From the NCBI RefSeq assembly GCF_014643375.1, contig NZ_BMJJ01000010.1, forward strand, positions 1 through 64,000: a stretch of DNA of 64,000 nt. Direction: 5' to 3'. The stretch's first letter is position 1; the number at the start of each line of letters is the position of its first letter. The notes below the pieces were generated by a model. It saw only the letters and a list, made by a program, of their open reading frames with translations. It was not told the origin of the DNA and did no database searches. Source of the DNA: Aureimonas glaciei (GTDB lineage Bacteria; Pseudomonadota; Alphaproteobacteria; Rhizobiales; Rhizobiaceae). This document shows, piece by piece, positions 16,480-24,476 of this stretch. Both the position numbers and the translations under genes were made by a program.

Positions 16480-16959
16480 CTATATAGCCCCCAGCATTTC
16501 CTCGACCTGCCGCCGATACGATCCGCAGAGCTTGATCTGCGCGTTCGCCTCAGCTAGCCGCGTCTCCGTGTCGCGGAGCTTCTTGCTCGTCTCCGAAGCG
16601 ATGGTTTTTGTCTCGTGTAATTCGTCCGAGGTGTGTGACAAAACGGATTCAAGATGCTCGACCTGGTTCTCAAGGTCCTGGCTCCGTTCGTTCAGGCGCT
16701 CTTTCTCACCTTCGGTTCGAAGCATGTACTGGCGCGTTTCCTCTTCGAGCTCGCGAAGTCTCTGCTCGTAGCTCTTGATCAAAGCCGCTGCCCGCTCGAC
16801 GAGACCAAGCGTGCCTTGCCAGTCCTCCGCTCCCACGTCGGCTTGGCTGTCGGGGATCGGATGCTCTGTGGAAGGTTCTGAACCGAAAACCGGAAGGTCA
16901 ACGAGCACGGCTTCGTCGGTGTCCGGAACCGAAGGGATGAAGGTTTGTGCAGCTGACAT
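16480..16959 (-). CDS. Coiled-coil protein
   Basis: 159 aa from ATG 16959 (AAGGG 8 bases upstream); the longer frame to 17094 adds 45 unlikely residues. Residues 55-150 form a continuous Leu/Glu/Arg-rich heptad coiled coil, ending in YRRQVEEMLG. The first 45 residues are acidic and proline-containing. No membrane segment. Probably a structural or scaffold component; role unknown. Confidence 0.6.
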   Translation of the reverse strand: MSAAQTFIPSVPDTDEAVLVDLPVFGSEPSTEHPIPDSQADVGAEDWQGTLGLVERAAALIKSYEQRLRELEEETRQYMLRTEGEKERLNERSQDLENQVEHLESVLSHTSDELHETKTIASETSKKLRDTETRLAEANAQIKLCGSYRRQVEEMLGAI

Positions 16960-17189
16960 CGATGAAACCCTTGACGAATCCATTCTGTCCAACAAACCGG
17001 AAGCGCGAAGCAAAGCAAGGCGATAGGCCGGAGACGTACGTATCCTCAGGTCGGACACAGGCGTTTTCGCCCGGGTGTGAATATCTGAGCACACTCTCGC
17101 TTGGCTCCGCCCTGACCGATTTCAGCTAAAACGTCGGTCGCCGTAGATTTTTGCAGTTCACGCGGCAATGATAGCATCAAGATCAGCTC

Positions 17190-17202
17190 GGCGTAGGAGG
17201 CC
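17190..17202 (+). promoter_or_regulatory. Type-A leader GGCGTAGGAGGCC
   Basis: Exact consensus copy, 7 bases before ATG 17210. Confidence 0.75.
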
Positions 17203-17209
17203 GTGTCCA

Positions 17210-18127
17210 ATGAAATCAAAGGATTACACCACGGGAGGCATGACCGGCTATCTACAAGCCGCGGCGCCCGATCGTTATGCTCGCGTCCAGAAATATGGGC
17301 TGGAGCTCGAGGCTTTCACGGTCTGCGCCGGCGACGAGTGGAATCCTGGCGTTGCCGGTGGCGACAAGTCGAAGTTCTCCGAGCGCACGGAATTCCGCAG
17401 CAAGACCGAGGACACGGTCAGCGATGGCAAGGATTATGGCTACGTCGTCCCTGTCCTCATCCCGGAGGGCTACGCCGAATTTTCGCCCAAGCAGACGCTT
17501 TGCCAGTGGCACGAGGGCGGCTATCCGGTTGCCAGCCTGCGCTACGAGAACGGCGAACTTGCCTTCGTCACCAACTACAAGAGCGGCTTCAACTACAAGC
17601 AGGTCGTCCCCTTCGTGAAGGGCAGGCTGCTGTGGTTCGGCTTCCTGTTCCGCTGGAATCCTGGGGAGAACGCCGGACGGGTCATGGTGACGCTTGCTGG
17701 AAAGGCGTTCAGCACGCTGCAGAATCACTCGCTGGTCGAGACGGGGACCAAGGTCGTTTACTTCAAGTACGGGATCTATCGGTCCGGGATGGACGCTTAC
17801 AAGGGCCCGAAGCCTGCGCCAAACCAGACCGCGTATTTCGGTCCAGTGAAGCGTGCGGTCGGAGACGCGGCATTCACGCTGGTGACGAACCCGACTGAGC
17901 CGTTGCCATCGTCCACACCCATCGCGACGCCGAAGCCGGCCGCACCGGTGACTGATGCCTTCTACCCACTCTACAAGCGCCTTGACGCCGTCCAGACGGA
18001 GCTTGCTCGACTGCAGAACGCCATCGGAGCAGTTTCTCCGTCAAGCGTCAGCCTTCTGGAAGGCGCCGAAGAGAAGCTGGACAAGGTGATCGCTCAGATG
18101 CGGAAGGCCGAGGCGAAGAAGAAGTAG
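17210..18127 (+). CDS. Heparin-lyase-I-like polysaccharide-lyase fold protein, no signal peptide
   Basis: 305 aa. Residues about 40-215 follow the jelly-roll pattern of the heparin lyase I-like family: an ERTEFRSK strand, EFSPKQTLCQWHEGGYPVASL, GRLLWFGFLFRWNPGENAGRVMV, then VVYFKYGIYR. The QWH histidine and KYGIYR tyrosine occupy the places used in this family. A Pro/Thr linker (236-252) and a C-terminal helical coil (YPLYKRLDAVQTELARLQNAIGAV ... KKK) follow. There is no signal peptide or Tat motif. It may be a phage-type depolymerase, a glycan-binding protein or an intracellular lyase. It carries a type-A leader and is followed by a small lipoprotein gene. Confidence 0.65.
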   Translation: MKSKDYTTGGMTGYLQAAAPDRYARVQKYGLELEAFTVCAGDEWNPGVAGGDKSKFSERTEFRSKTEDTVSDGKDYGYVVPVLIPEGYAEFSPKQTLCQWHEGGYPVASLRYENGELAFVTNYKSGFNYKQVVPFVKGRLLWFGFLFRWNPGENAGRVMVTLAGKAFSTLQNHSLVETGTKVVYFKYGIYRSGMDAYKGPKPAPNQTAYFGPVKRAVGDAAFTLVTNPTEPLPSSTPIATPKPAAPVTDAFYPLYKRLDAVQTELARLQNAIGAVSPSSVSLLEGAEEKLDKVIAQMRKAEAKKK

Positions 18128-18160
18128 TCGATGGCGAATAACAGGCAATGAGGAATTTTC

Positions 18161-18173
18161 GGCGATGGAGGCC
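18161..18173 (+). promoter_or_regulatory. Type-A leader GGCGATGGAGGCC
   Basis: Variant of the consensus, 7 bases before ATG 18181 of the small lipoprotein. Confidence 0.65.
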
Positions 18174-18180
18174 GAGCGCC

Positions 18181-18300
18181 ATGACCAAGACCACAGCCAT
18201 CGTTGCGATGCTGGCCGGCATCCTGATCCTCTCAAGCTGCGCTAGCCGTTGCGATGAATATTGTCGTCTGACCTACGGGCTCAAGGAAGTCCTGAAGTAG
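18181..18300 (+). CDS. Small lipoprotein (39 aa)
   Basis: A 39-residue protein: short basic start, hydrophobic stretch (AIVAMLAGILILSSC) and a lipobox ending in Cys20, leaving a 20-aa mature lipoprotein with two further cysteines (RCDEYC). Its size resembles entericidins and phage Rz1-type lysis lipoproteins, but it lacks Rz1's proline content and has no Rz partner. The type-A leader supports it as real. It lies between the lyase-like gene and a 517-aa unknown. Confidence 0.65.
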   Translation: MTKTTAIVAMLAGILILSSCASRCDEYCRLTYGLKEVLK

Positions 18301-18339
18301 CCGCCGCGTCTAGCACGCATTCTGTTCTCACCATTCCTG

Positions 18340-18352
18340 GGCGTAGGAGGCC
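18340..18352 (+). promoter_or_regulatory. Type-A leader GGCGTAGGAGGCC
   Basis: Exact consensus copy, 8 bases before ATG 18361. Confidence 0.75.
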
Positions 18353-18360
18353 CTACCATC

Positions 18361-19914
18361 ATGACGATACCGAACACCGACGAACGCGCAGCCGAGCTGC
18401 TCCATTGGGCCGCCGACCGCCTGACGCACGTCTACGCCGAGAACCCGCGCCTTGACTATGTGCTGGCGATGCACCGGGAAGCCGAGCGCCTGGCACCCGG
18501 GCTGAAGGTCGAGGACATCAATTATCGGGAGCGTGCGGCCGGCGGGACGATCATTTCGGAATCGATGGACCCGGCGTCGGTGATGACGGCCCTAGATCCC
18601 CTCGTCGAGCGCGTCGTCTGCACCCTCGCCGCCGACCGCCTCGACAAGTGGTCCGAGGTTCTGGATGGCCGGACGGAAGCCCGAACCTGGCTTGTCGGCA
18701 TGACCAGCTTCCATTTCGGCGGCGAGATCGACCGAAACGCGGTGCAGGCATACATTGACGGGCAGGTGGACCGGATCCGCGAGCTCGATGTCGCGGATGC
18801 TGCTGGCAGGAAGACATGGGCGCATTCGCGGATGCCGCAGCCGAGGAGGGCGTGCGGGGTTCCGGAGAGGGCGCCGGTCGAGGACGTCGTGGCCATGGCG
18901 GTCGTAGAGGGGACGGCGGCTGAGTTCTTGGTGAGCATGCCCGACAAGGCGCAGGGCAACCACGACGATGCGAACAAGCCGCCTCGCCTTGAGATGAGGA
19001 TCGACACATCCGACCCCGAAAACTTCCGGGTCATCGATATGACGCGCACGCAGCTCTTGCCGGACGGCAGCCTGTCCATCGTGACGACGCCTGCTGACGC
19101 GAACGACACCGAGGACTGGGTCACGCTCGACATGAAGGGCCCGACAGCCGCGCCGATGATCCCAGGCTCCTCGATCAGGCCGACGGTGACCCTCACGAAA
19201 TCCGAACTGGCCAAGCTCTTGGAGCAGGCATTCGCTGAGGGTGTCGGCTGCGATGAGAGGTATGAGGGCGGCGCCGACAATCAGCTGGCTTGCGTCACCG
19301 ATATCCTGGACGAAGTCCTATTCGAGGGTCCGACGCGCCTCGAGGACATGACGCCCGAGCTAGCGGATCCGGTGATCGCCGACGATGCCGACTGGTACCC
19401 GACCTTCGAGGAGATGGGCGCGTACCTGACCCAGATCGCTGGGCCCGGAGCGACGGTCTCTGCGGTGAAGGACAAGGAGGACTGGAGGGTCGACTTCCCA
19501 TTCAACCTCTCGATCGAGATCTGCTGGGTCGAAAGGCAGACCGTGACCCGGTCGGAGCTGAAGGAGATCCTTCGCCGGCAGGTCGAGATCTATTTCCAGG
19601 GCGAGGGGAAGGCGTGCGCCGCGCCGCCTACAGAAGTAGAAGACCTCGATCGCGTCCTGATGTTCGCCGAGATGGATCGGTTCATCGCCGACCTGGCCGT
19701 CGAAGAAGGCGGAACCGTCAGTCGAGCGGTGAGCGGCAATGTCTCGAGCCACCAATACTACTGGGACATCAAGTTCCCCGACGGCGACGTGCGGTTCTAC
19801 CATGGCGGCGGTCGTAGTTCGACGAAGCGGGAAATCCTGAAGAGTCTCGAGACGGCTAAATCGTGCTGGACCGGAAGACAGTTCACTCGCCGATCTGGCT
19901 TGGGGGCACGCTGA
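18361..19914 (+). CDS. Large unknown protein (517 aa)
   Basis: Cytoplasmic, acidic, 517 aa, with no recognised catalytic motif. It appears built of several alpha/beta segments, including LTKSELAKLLEQAFAEGVGCDERYEGGADNQ and LDRVLMFAEMDRFIADLAVEEGG. Similar phrasing (KSELAKLLEQ; RSELKEILRRQ) hints at an internal duplication. It heads a tightly coupled run: its TGA overlaps the next ATG (TGATG at 19912-19916), and three further genes follow with similar overlaps. Confidence 0.6.
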   Translation: MTIPNTDERAAELLHWAADRLTHVYAENPRLDYVLAMHREAERLAPGLKVEDINYRERAAGGTIISESMDPASVMTALDPLVERVVCTLAADRLDKWSEVLDGRTEARTWLVGMTSFHFGGEIDRNAVQAYIDGQVDRIRELDVADAAGRKTWAHSRMPQPRRACGVPERAPVEDVVAMAVVEGTAAEFLVSMPDKAQGNHDDANKPPRLEMRIDTSDPENFRVIDMTRTQLLPDGSLSIVTTPADANDTEDWVTLDMKGPTAAPMIPGSSIRPTVTLTKSELAKLLEQAFAEGVGCDERYEGGADNQLACVTDILDEVLFEGPTRLEDMTPELADPVIADDADWYPTFEEMGAYLTQIAGPGATVSAVKDKEDWRVDFPFNLSIEICWVERQTVTRSELKEILRRQVEIYFQGEGKACAAPPTEVEDLDRVLMFAEMDRFIADLAVEEGGTVSRAVSGNVSSHQYYWDIKFPDGDVRFYHGGGRSSTKREILKSLETAKSCWTGRQFTRRSGLGAR

Positions 19915-20309
19915 TGTTCTGGGTACCAGGTCAGCCCGCCATCCTCCCTGTCGACAGCACCCGGTTCTCGGGAACGGTCGTTGTCCCGGAGCCCGCATCC
20001 GAGCCACCGAAGGCGGAGGACGTCCCGCACTTCCAGCCAGACCACACTTCGTTCGCGGATGCCCTCGTCTCCCGAGGCGTGAAGACCCCAATCGGAGGCT
20101 GGGCACCTGGCGGCTATCAGGCCCGCTGCCGTACCTGCGGCGAGATGCACATCGGCTGCGACAAGCGGACGCTTCAGTGCCTGCCGTGCGCGGTCGTCGC
20201 CGCCATGGATGCCACCGCCGGTGCAAGATCGGTCGCCGACCAGCAGGGCTACCGCCGCGGTCGCCAGTCGGTAATCGACGACGTGAAGAAGTTGGAGGCC
20301 TCGTCATGA
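19914..20309 (+). CDS. Small zinc-ribbon protein
   Basis: 131 aa, started at the TGATG junction; a GTG at 19863 is rejected. CRTCGEMHIGCDKRTLQCLPCAVVAAMDA contains two CxxC-like pairs consistent with one zinc ribbon. An N-terminal Pro/Val-rich stretch precedes it. The 3' end carries TTGGAGGCC and overlaps the next gene by ATGA. Possibly a nucleic-acid or partner-binding adaptor. Confidence 0.55.
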   Translation: MFWVPGQPAILPVDSTRFSGTVVVPEPASEPPKAEDVPHFQPDHTSFADALVSRGVKTPIGGWAPGGYQARCRTCGEMHIGCDKRTLQCLPCAVVAAMDATAGARSVADQQGYRRGRQSVIDDVKKLEASS

Positions 20310-20719
20310 GCCGCGGTCTCAGCCCTACCGGTGAACTCGACATCGTTCTCCCAGCCGGGCGCTTCGAGCGTTTCGCGGATGGAACGATGCGGACAACACT
20401 CGCCGATGGATCTGAAGTGATGGCTGTCGCCGGTGCTTCGGCTACCGACGTCGCACGGGCGGAATGCCTCGGCTACGACGGCGATACAGACCGCATGAGT
20501 CTTGATCACGAGCTCGTCCACCTTCTGCTCGCGAATTGGCTCGGACTGCCGGAGCCGCCAACGTATCGCGGGATCGTCGAGGCGAAGACCGGAGGCACAT
20601 GGTGGTCAGGCTGGCGGAAAGAGGAAGCCGCGGTCTTGGCGATCCAGGCGCTCGCTCGCGAAGTCGGGGTAGACATCGTCGCTCTCGCGAAACGGGCGAC
20701 AGAGAAGGGGACGGCGTGA
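20306..20719 (+). CDS. Small protein with HELVH motif
   Basis: 137 aa. Its core, RMSLDHELVHLLLANWLGLPEPPTYRG, contains HELVH, matching the HExxH zinc-metalloprotease signature, though the third ligand expected of a zincin is not clear. The C-terminus (EEAAVLAIQALAREVGVDIVALAKRATEKG) is helical. It sits in the coupled run 18361-20802. This could be a miniature metallopeptidase or simply a helical protein with a chance HExxH. Confidence 0.5.
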   Translation: MSRGLSPTGELDIVLPAGRFERFADGTMRTTLADGSEVMAVAGASATDVARAECLGYDGDTDRMSLDHELVHLLLANWLGLPEPPTYRGIVEAKTGGTWWSGWRKEEAAVLAIQALAREVGVDIVALAKRATEKGTA

Positions 20720-20802
20720 TGAGGGCTCAGATCCCATTTCTCATCATCGCCGCCGTCGCGCCGTATATCGGCATCCTGCTGTCGATATGGCTCTGGTCGT
20801 AA
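20719..20802 (+). CDS. 27-aa single-span membrane protein
   Basis: MRAQIPFLIIAAVAPYIGIL begins this 27-residue protein, which is almost entirely one transmembrane helix and ends SIWLWS. It starts in the TGATGA overlap with the preceding gene, which supports translation. Such peptides may be membrane anchors, holin-like or regulators of a transporter. Confidence 0.5.
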   Translation: MRAQIPFLIIAAVAPYIGILLSIWLWS

Positions 20803-20929
20803 GCGCCGAGACCGTTCCCATTGCAGCTTGAGCGCCAGGCGGCTTGCCCGGCAGCTCAGACGGACGACGGCGGCGAGCTCCTACCTTCCGCCGTCGTCCA
20901 CCCCTTTCCCCGACACCCAGGAATCCAGC

Positions 20930-21121
20930 ATGCATCTCGCCCGCGGCCTCTGCGACCGCTGCTCCACAGGCATGACCGCCTTCTCCGACGAGACCGGAGT
21001 TCCCGAAACGCTCGACGTGAAGTGCGTCACATGCCGGGTCGGTCGGGTGCGGATCGAGGTGATGAAGGATCCGGCGTCCGACTCGAAGGTGCCGACGACG
21101 AAGGTCGCCAAGCATACCTGA
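20930..21121 (+). CDS. Small zinc-ribbon protein
   Basis: 63 aa from ATG 20930 with AGGA 7 bases upstream. Four cysteines in CDRC ... CVTC spacing define a probable zinc ribbon. It is the last gene of the plus-strand run before a terminator. Function unknown. Confidence 0.55.
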   Translation: MHLARGLCDRCSTGMTAFSDETGVPETLDVKCVTCRVGRVRIEVMKDPASDSKVPTTKVAKHT

Positions 21122-21173
21122 TCACAGAGTACACCCAATGCTAGGCAGCCGAGGAAGGCGATACGTCCATACT

Positions 21174-21206
21174 AAAATGCCCGCTCCCTAAGGGGCGGGC
21201 ATTTTT
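21174..21206. terminator. Strong bidirectional terminator
   Basis: AAAATGCCCGC (21174-21184) pairs with 21195-21205, with further pairing inside the loop, followed by TTTTT on the plus strand and preceded by AAAA, so it can serve both strands. Confidence 0.85.
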
Positions 21207-21241
21207 GGTCATCTTTTACGATGTATCTCGATACCGCGAGT

Positions 21242-21892
21242 CTACCGAATGACGCGCACGATCTGGCGAGTATCTTGCTGAACGATAACAGGCTGTCCGT
21301 TCACGTACACATAGCGGTATTTCGACTGCGGGATTTCACGCAGTTCCACTGTGCCAGGAAGCTGCGCGCCAGTTACGACCTCGCCTTCCAGGTAAATTGG
21401 GTCGACCGGATTGGATCTGACATACTCGATATCGGGATCAGCGATATCTGCTGACGCCCCGACTGCCAGTCCAGCGACACCACCGACAGCTGCACCAACG
21501 GGGCCGCCGACAAGAGCTCCCACTGTGGCGCCAGTAGCACCCCCGGCAAGCGCTCCGTCGGCACTGTTGTCATACGTCGCTACCGGTACTCCGACGTCAG
21601 CGCGACGCTCGGTGATGATCACGCGCTGGCCTGAAAAGTCGGTCGTCAGATAATCGGAGTAGGCCCAGCCCGCCTGCCCATCGAAGGAGACGCGGCACCA
21701 TTTGCTGTTCTCGAGGCAGCCTTCAATCGTTGCGCTACCATCTGCGGGGATAGCTCCAACGACCTGGTATTGCGGTCCCGGACCGGCCCGCACATTCAGG
21801 TCGGTCGTCGCCGTGACAGCTGTCTGAGCGAGAGCCGCGCCGGACAACATAAGAATGCTTCCGACGGTGAGGGTGACAATTTTCATTCGCAT
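21242..21892 (-). CDS. SH3 / DUF1236 envelope protein
   Basis: 216 aa from ATG 21892 (AAGGAG 7 bases upstream). A signal peptide (MRMKIVTLTVGSILMLSGAA, ALA-Q) is followed by a bacterial SH3 domain (DLNVRAGPGPQYQVVGAIPADGSATI ... WCRVSF). A glycine-zipper stretch (GALAGGATGATVGALVGGPVGAAVGG) follows, then a C-terminal DUF1236 motif (VELREIPQSKYRYVYVNGQPVIV). This architecture is common in rhizobial envelope proteins. Likely periplasmic or outer-membrane associated and stress-related. Confidence 0.85.
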   Translation of the reverse strand: MRMKIVTLTVGSILMLSGAALAQTAVTATTDLNVRAGPGPQYQVVGAIPADGSATIEGCLENSKWCRVSFDGQAGWAYSDYLTTDFSGQRVIITERRADVGVPVATYDNSADGALAGGATGATVGALVGGPVGAAVGGVAGLAVGASADIADPDIEYVRSNPVDPIYLEGEVVTGAQLPGTVELREIPQSKYRYVYVNGQPVIVQQDTRQIVRVIR

Positions 21893-22067
21893 GAGGTTTC
21901 TCCTTACCCAGCAGGCGACTTCTGTCAGCGCCTTGATGACTCGATAAGGTGGTGCGTCAATAATTGTTCCGCCACGACCCGGTTCGAGCGCACTCCCGGA
22001 ACTTCTCTGTCTCGCCCAGGCTCCGCAGGCGCAGGCAAAGCATTCACCTGGATTTAGTGAGCGACGG

Positions 22068-22274
22068 TCAATGCATGTGGGTCTGCGGCAGCCACAATGC
22101 CCGACGCATCCAGGTCGCCTCATCGACTAGGGTCGCTGCATCATGCCAGGGCTGCGCGACATCTGTCAGTGCGACCCGGCGGCCTTCTAGCCAATGATCA
22201 AGCGCCCATCCGTCAGGCTGGCCTTCGATCATCCAGATGTGGTGCGCAATCGGTCGGATAAGGTCGTCCAGCAC
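22068..22274 (-). CDS. DUF2934-like small protein
   Basis: About 68 aa from the GTG at 22274 (GGAG 7 bases upstream); the longer reading to 22430 overlaps a hairpin. The segment LIRPIAHHIWMIEGQPDGWALDHWLEG matches the DUF2934 pattern (AYxIWxxEGxPxGxxxxHWLxAE). Small DUF2934 proteins are widespread in rhizobia; function unknown. Confidence 0.6.
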   Translation of the reverse strand: MLDDLIRPIAHHIWMIEGQPDGWALDHWLEGRRVALTDVAQPWHDAATLVDEATWMRRALWLPQTHMH

Positions 22275-22389
22275 TGTCGTCACTCCGGTTTGCGTTCTTC
22301 GAGGAAGATGCCAGATCCACGACGGGGAGCAAGCCAACTTCAGTCGCAGCAGACAATCGATAGGCGTTCCAAAATGACGTGGTGCGATT

Positions 22390-22415
22390 AGCCGAAGGGC
22401 ATGAGCCCTTCGGCT
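22390..22415. terminator. Hairpin with 11-bp stem
   Basis: AGCCGAAGGGC pairs perfectly with GCCCTTCGGCT around ATGA, just beyond the YidB-like reading frame on the minus strand. T-runs are weak on both sides. Confidence 0.55.
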
Positions 22416-22426
22416 AACGGTTAATG

Positions 22427-23069
22427 TCACCAGCCTTGCCGCTCGCTGTGATCAGGCACACGACCGTTCGGCGTCAGCTTGTCGATAACACCGGGAAGTA
22501 GCTCCGACAGCTGCGACAACAGATCGCCCCTGGGCATTCCTGTCTGCGTCACCAGTTGATCGACAGTGTCCTCGCCAAGGGCCGTCTGCAGCTCATGCGG
22601 CGCGATCGGCTCATTCTGCCCATCCGAAGACCCAGGACTTAGCCTTTTGGCCCTGGCCGCCGCGTTCTAGCCGCTCAAGGAGACCATCAAAACCAGTATG
22701 GCCGCCACTGAATTCGCCGCGATTGCCAAGGCCGCCCTGGACTCGCTCGTTGGAGCGCTCCGGCTGCCGAACCTGCCCTGATCCGGTGACCTCGCCCATT
22801 CCGCCTTGGCCGGTAAGGCCGCCCAGAAGGTCACCCAGACCGCCTCCCATTCCTCCGCCAAGGCTCCCGCCGCCGGAGCGTCCGGACATCTGCTGCGTCA
22901 GTAGGGCCATCAGCGCCATCATGATCGGGGACATGCCGCCCTGACTGCCGCCGCCTAGCATACCGCCGAGACCACCTAGTAGTCCGCCCTGCATGCCGCC
23001 GCCCTGCATCCCGCCGCCACGTTGCTGTCCGCCGAGGACGCTGCCGAGAACGTCTTCAAGAATTCCCAT
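22427..23069 (-). pseudogene. YidB / DUF937 family protein with one-base frameshift
   Basis: From ATG 23069 the frame begins MGILEDVLGSVLGGQ and runs through Gly/Met-rich repeats to KAKSWVFGWAE, stopping at 22611. Removing one T near 22627 continues the family C-terminus: SDGQNEPIAPHELQTALGED, then PRGDLLSQLSELLPGVIDKL, ending at 22427. The rebuilt protein (about 213 aa) has the YidB pattern of a Gly-rich N-terminus, SWV...GQNEPI and the ALG...LLPGVIDKLTPNG end. Frameshift by indel or sequencing error. Confidence 0.8.
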
Positions 23070-23131
23070 TTTGCTCTCCCTGAATCAAAAAGGGCCGGTG
23101 GAAGGATTCCACCGGCCCCGGCAATATGAAT

Positions 23132-24055
23132 TCAGAGGCCGCGGCGAACCCGCTCGGCATCTGTCAGCGTCTCGCCGACCCGCTCGTCGGAGATGTCGAC
23201 TTCCGTGTGACGCACGGTATCGGACACCGTCTCCGTGCGGTCGCGAACGTCACGCTTGAGATCGATCTCCTCGACCACTCGGGCATCCTTCGCGACGACA
23301 GCCTCCTCAGCCGTCTCCTCGAGCTCGATCGTGCGCTCAGCGAAGGCGTCCATGGCGCCAACGGGGCGGTCCACGGCGCGACGTGAGATCTCGACGTTCT
23401 CGCTGCGCAGGTTCACGTCTTCAGAGACATTCTCTTCGACGATGTACGAGCGTACCTTCACGCGGCCATGGCTGACATCGCGCTTGCCGACCCGCAGGTT
23501 CTCCTGAACGACTTCGATGGTGCCGTCACTATCCCTGGAAGCGTGGGTACCGAGGGTATCACTCTCGGAGTAGCCCGTAGCGCCCGAAGCCGCTGCATAC
23601 GATGTGCCGGTTGTGGAGCCGATACCCGTGCGGGCGACGGAGGTGTCGGCTACTGAGCCGCTGGAATACGCGCTGCTGCCGGTGGCCGACGTGCCCGCCC
23701 AGCCTTCCGAGCGCCAGGTCTGCGCACGTTCATCAATGTCGGCGGCGCCTTCACCTTCAAGAATGTCGGCAATTTCCTCGAAGCGACCGTCCGGCGCTGT
23801 GACGTTCAGCACGGTACCGCCGCGGCGAACGCCTTCGGCGTAGGTGTGACGATCGTCCTCGTCGTCTCCCATCAGGAAATCGCCGATGGCTTCGAAGAAG
23901 CCCTTGTCGTCGGTAGCGGTCGTCCCGCGGGAAGTCGTAGTGGTCGAATCCGCGACGCGAATGTTGGCGCTTGTGATGCCGATTTGCGCGAGCTTGTCGA
24001 TCGCATTCTGGGCTTCGGCACGGGTGTCGAAGTATGCCGTGATGTTCTGGCTCAT
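23132..24055 (-). CDS. General-stress / YsnF (DUF2382) protein
   Basis: 307 aa. The N-terminal domain (MSQNITAYFDTRAEAQNAIDKLAQIGIT...) resembles the GsiB/17M-type general stress domain. Residues 190-300 are a YsnF/AvaK DUF2382 domain with paired repeats (IEVVQENLRVGKRDVSHGRVKVRSYIVEENVSEDVNLRSENVEISRRAVDRPV). A Ser/Thr/Gly linker joins them. Start 24055 overlaps the upstream paralogue's stop (ATGA). Likely induced with the rest of this envelope-stress operon. Confidence 0.82.
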   Translation of the reverse strand: MSQNITAYFDTRAEAQNAIDKLAQIGITSANIRVADSTTTTSRGTTATDDKGFFEAIGDFLMGDDEDDRHTYAEGVRRGGTVLNVTAPDGRFEEIADILEGEGAADIDERAQTWRSEGWAGTSATGSSAYSSGSVADTSVARTGIGSTTGTSYAAASGATGYSESDTLGTHASRDSDGTIEVVQENLRVGKRDVSHGRVKVRSYIVEENVSEDVNLRSENVEISRRAVDRPVGAMDAFAERTIELEETAEEAVVAKDARVVEEIDLKRDVRDRTETVSDTVRHTEVDISDERVGETLTDAERVRRGL

Positions 24056-24474
24056 AGTTGGTCTCCAGTTGATGTTATGGAAGATGAATCGTCCTCGGCG
24101 TCGGTACGTTCCACGACGGCGGTCTGTTTTCGCAAGTTGATTGAGGTTTCCACATGCTCAGTCGATCTGATGCGACGGACGTGTATCTCCTCCGTGACGA
24201 CTAGCTTCTTCGTGACGACGATGATCTCCTCGACTAGCGAAATGATCGTCACGTCGCCTTCCTGTCGAATGGCGGGCGCCTCGGCGACTTCTCGATTCAA
24301 AGTTACACGGGAAATCTCGACGTTCTCGGTGTCGAGGTCCTGGCCGATGACATGGTCAGTCTCTTCGGTGACGGTTCGCACCCGGACGCGGCCAGTGACC
24401 ACCTCCTCCTTTTCGATGCGCGCCGTCTCCTCGACGAGAGGAATGACACCAGTCTGATCCTCCTCCCGCGACAT
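24052..24474 (-). CDS. YsnF/AvaK (DUF2382) paralogue
   Basis: 140 aa made almost wholly of a DUF2382 domain (IPLVEETARIEKEEVVTGRVRVRTVTEETDHVIGQDLDTENVEISRVTLNREV). It overlaps the 307-aa paralogue by 4 bp and begins 3 bp after the membrane-protein gene, so the three form one operon. Confidence 0.82.
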   Translation of the reverse strand: MSREEDQTGVIPLVEETARIEKEEVVTGRVRVRTVTEETDHVIGQDLDTENVEISRVTLNREVAEAPAIRQEGDVTIISLVEEIIVVTKKLVVTEEIHVRRIRSTEHVETSINLRKQTAVVERTDAEDDSSSITSTGDQL

Positions 24475-24476
24475 GC

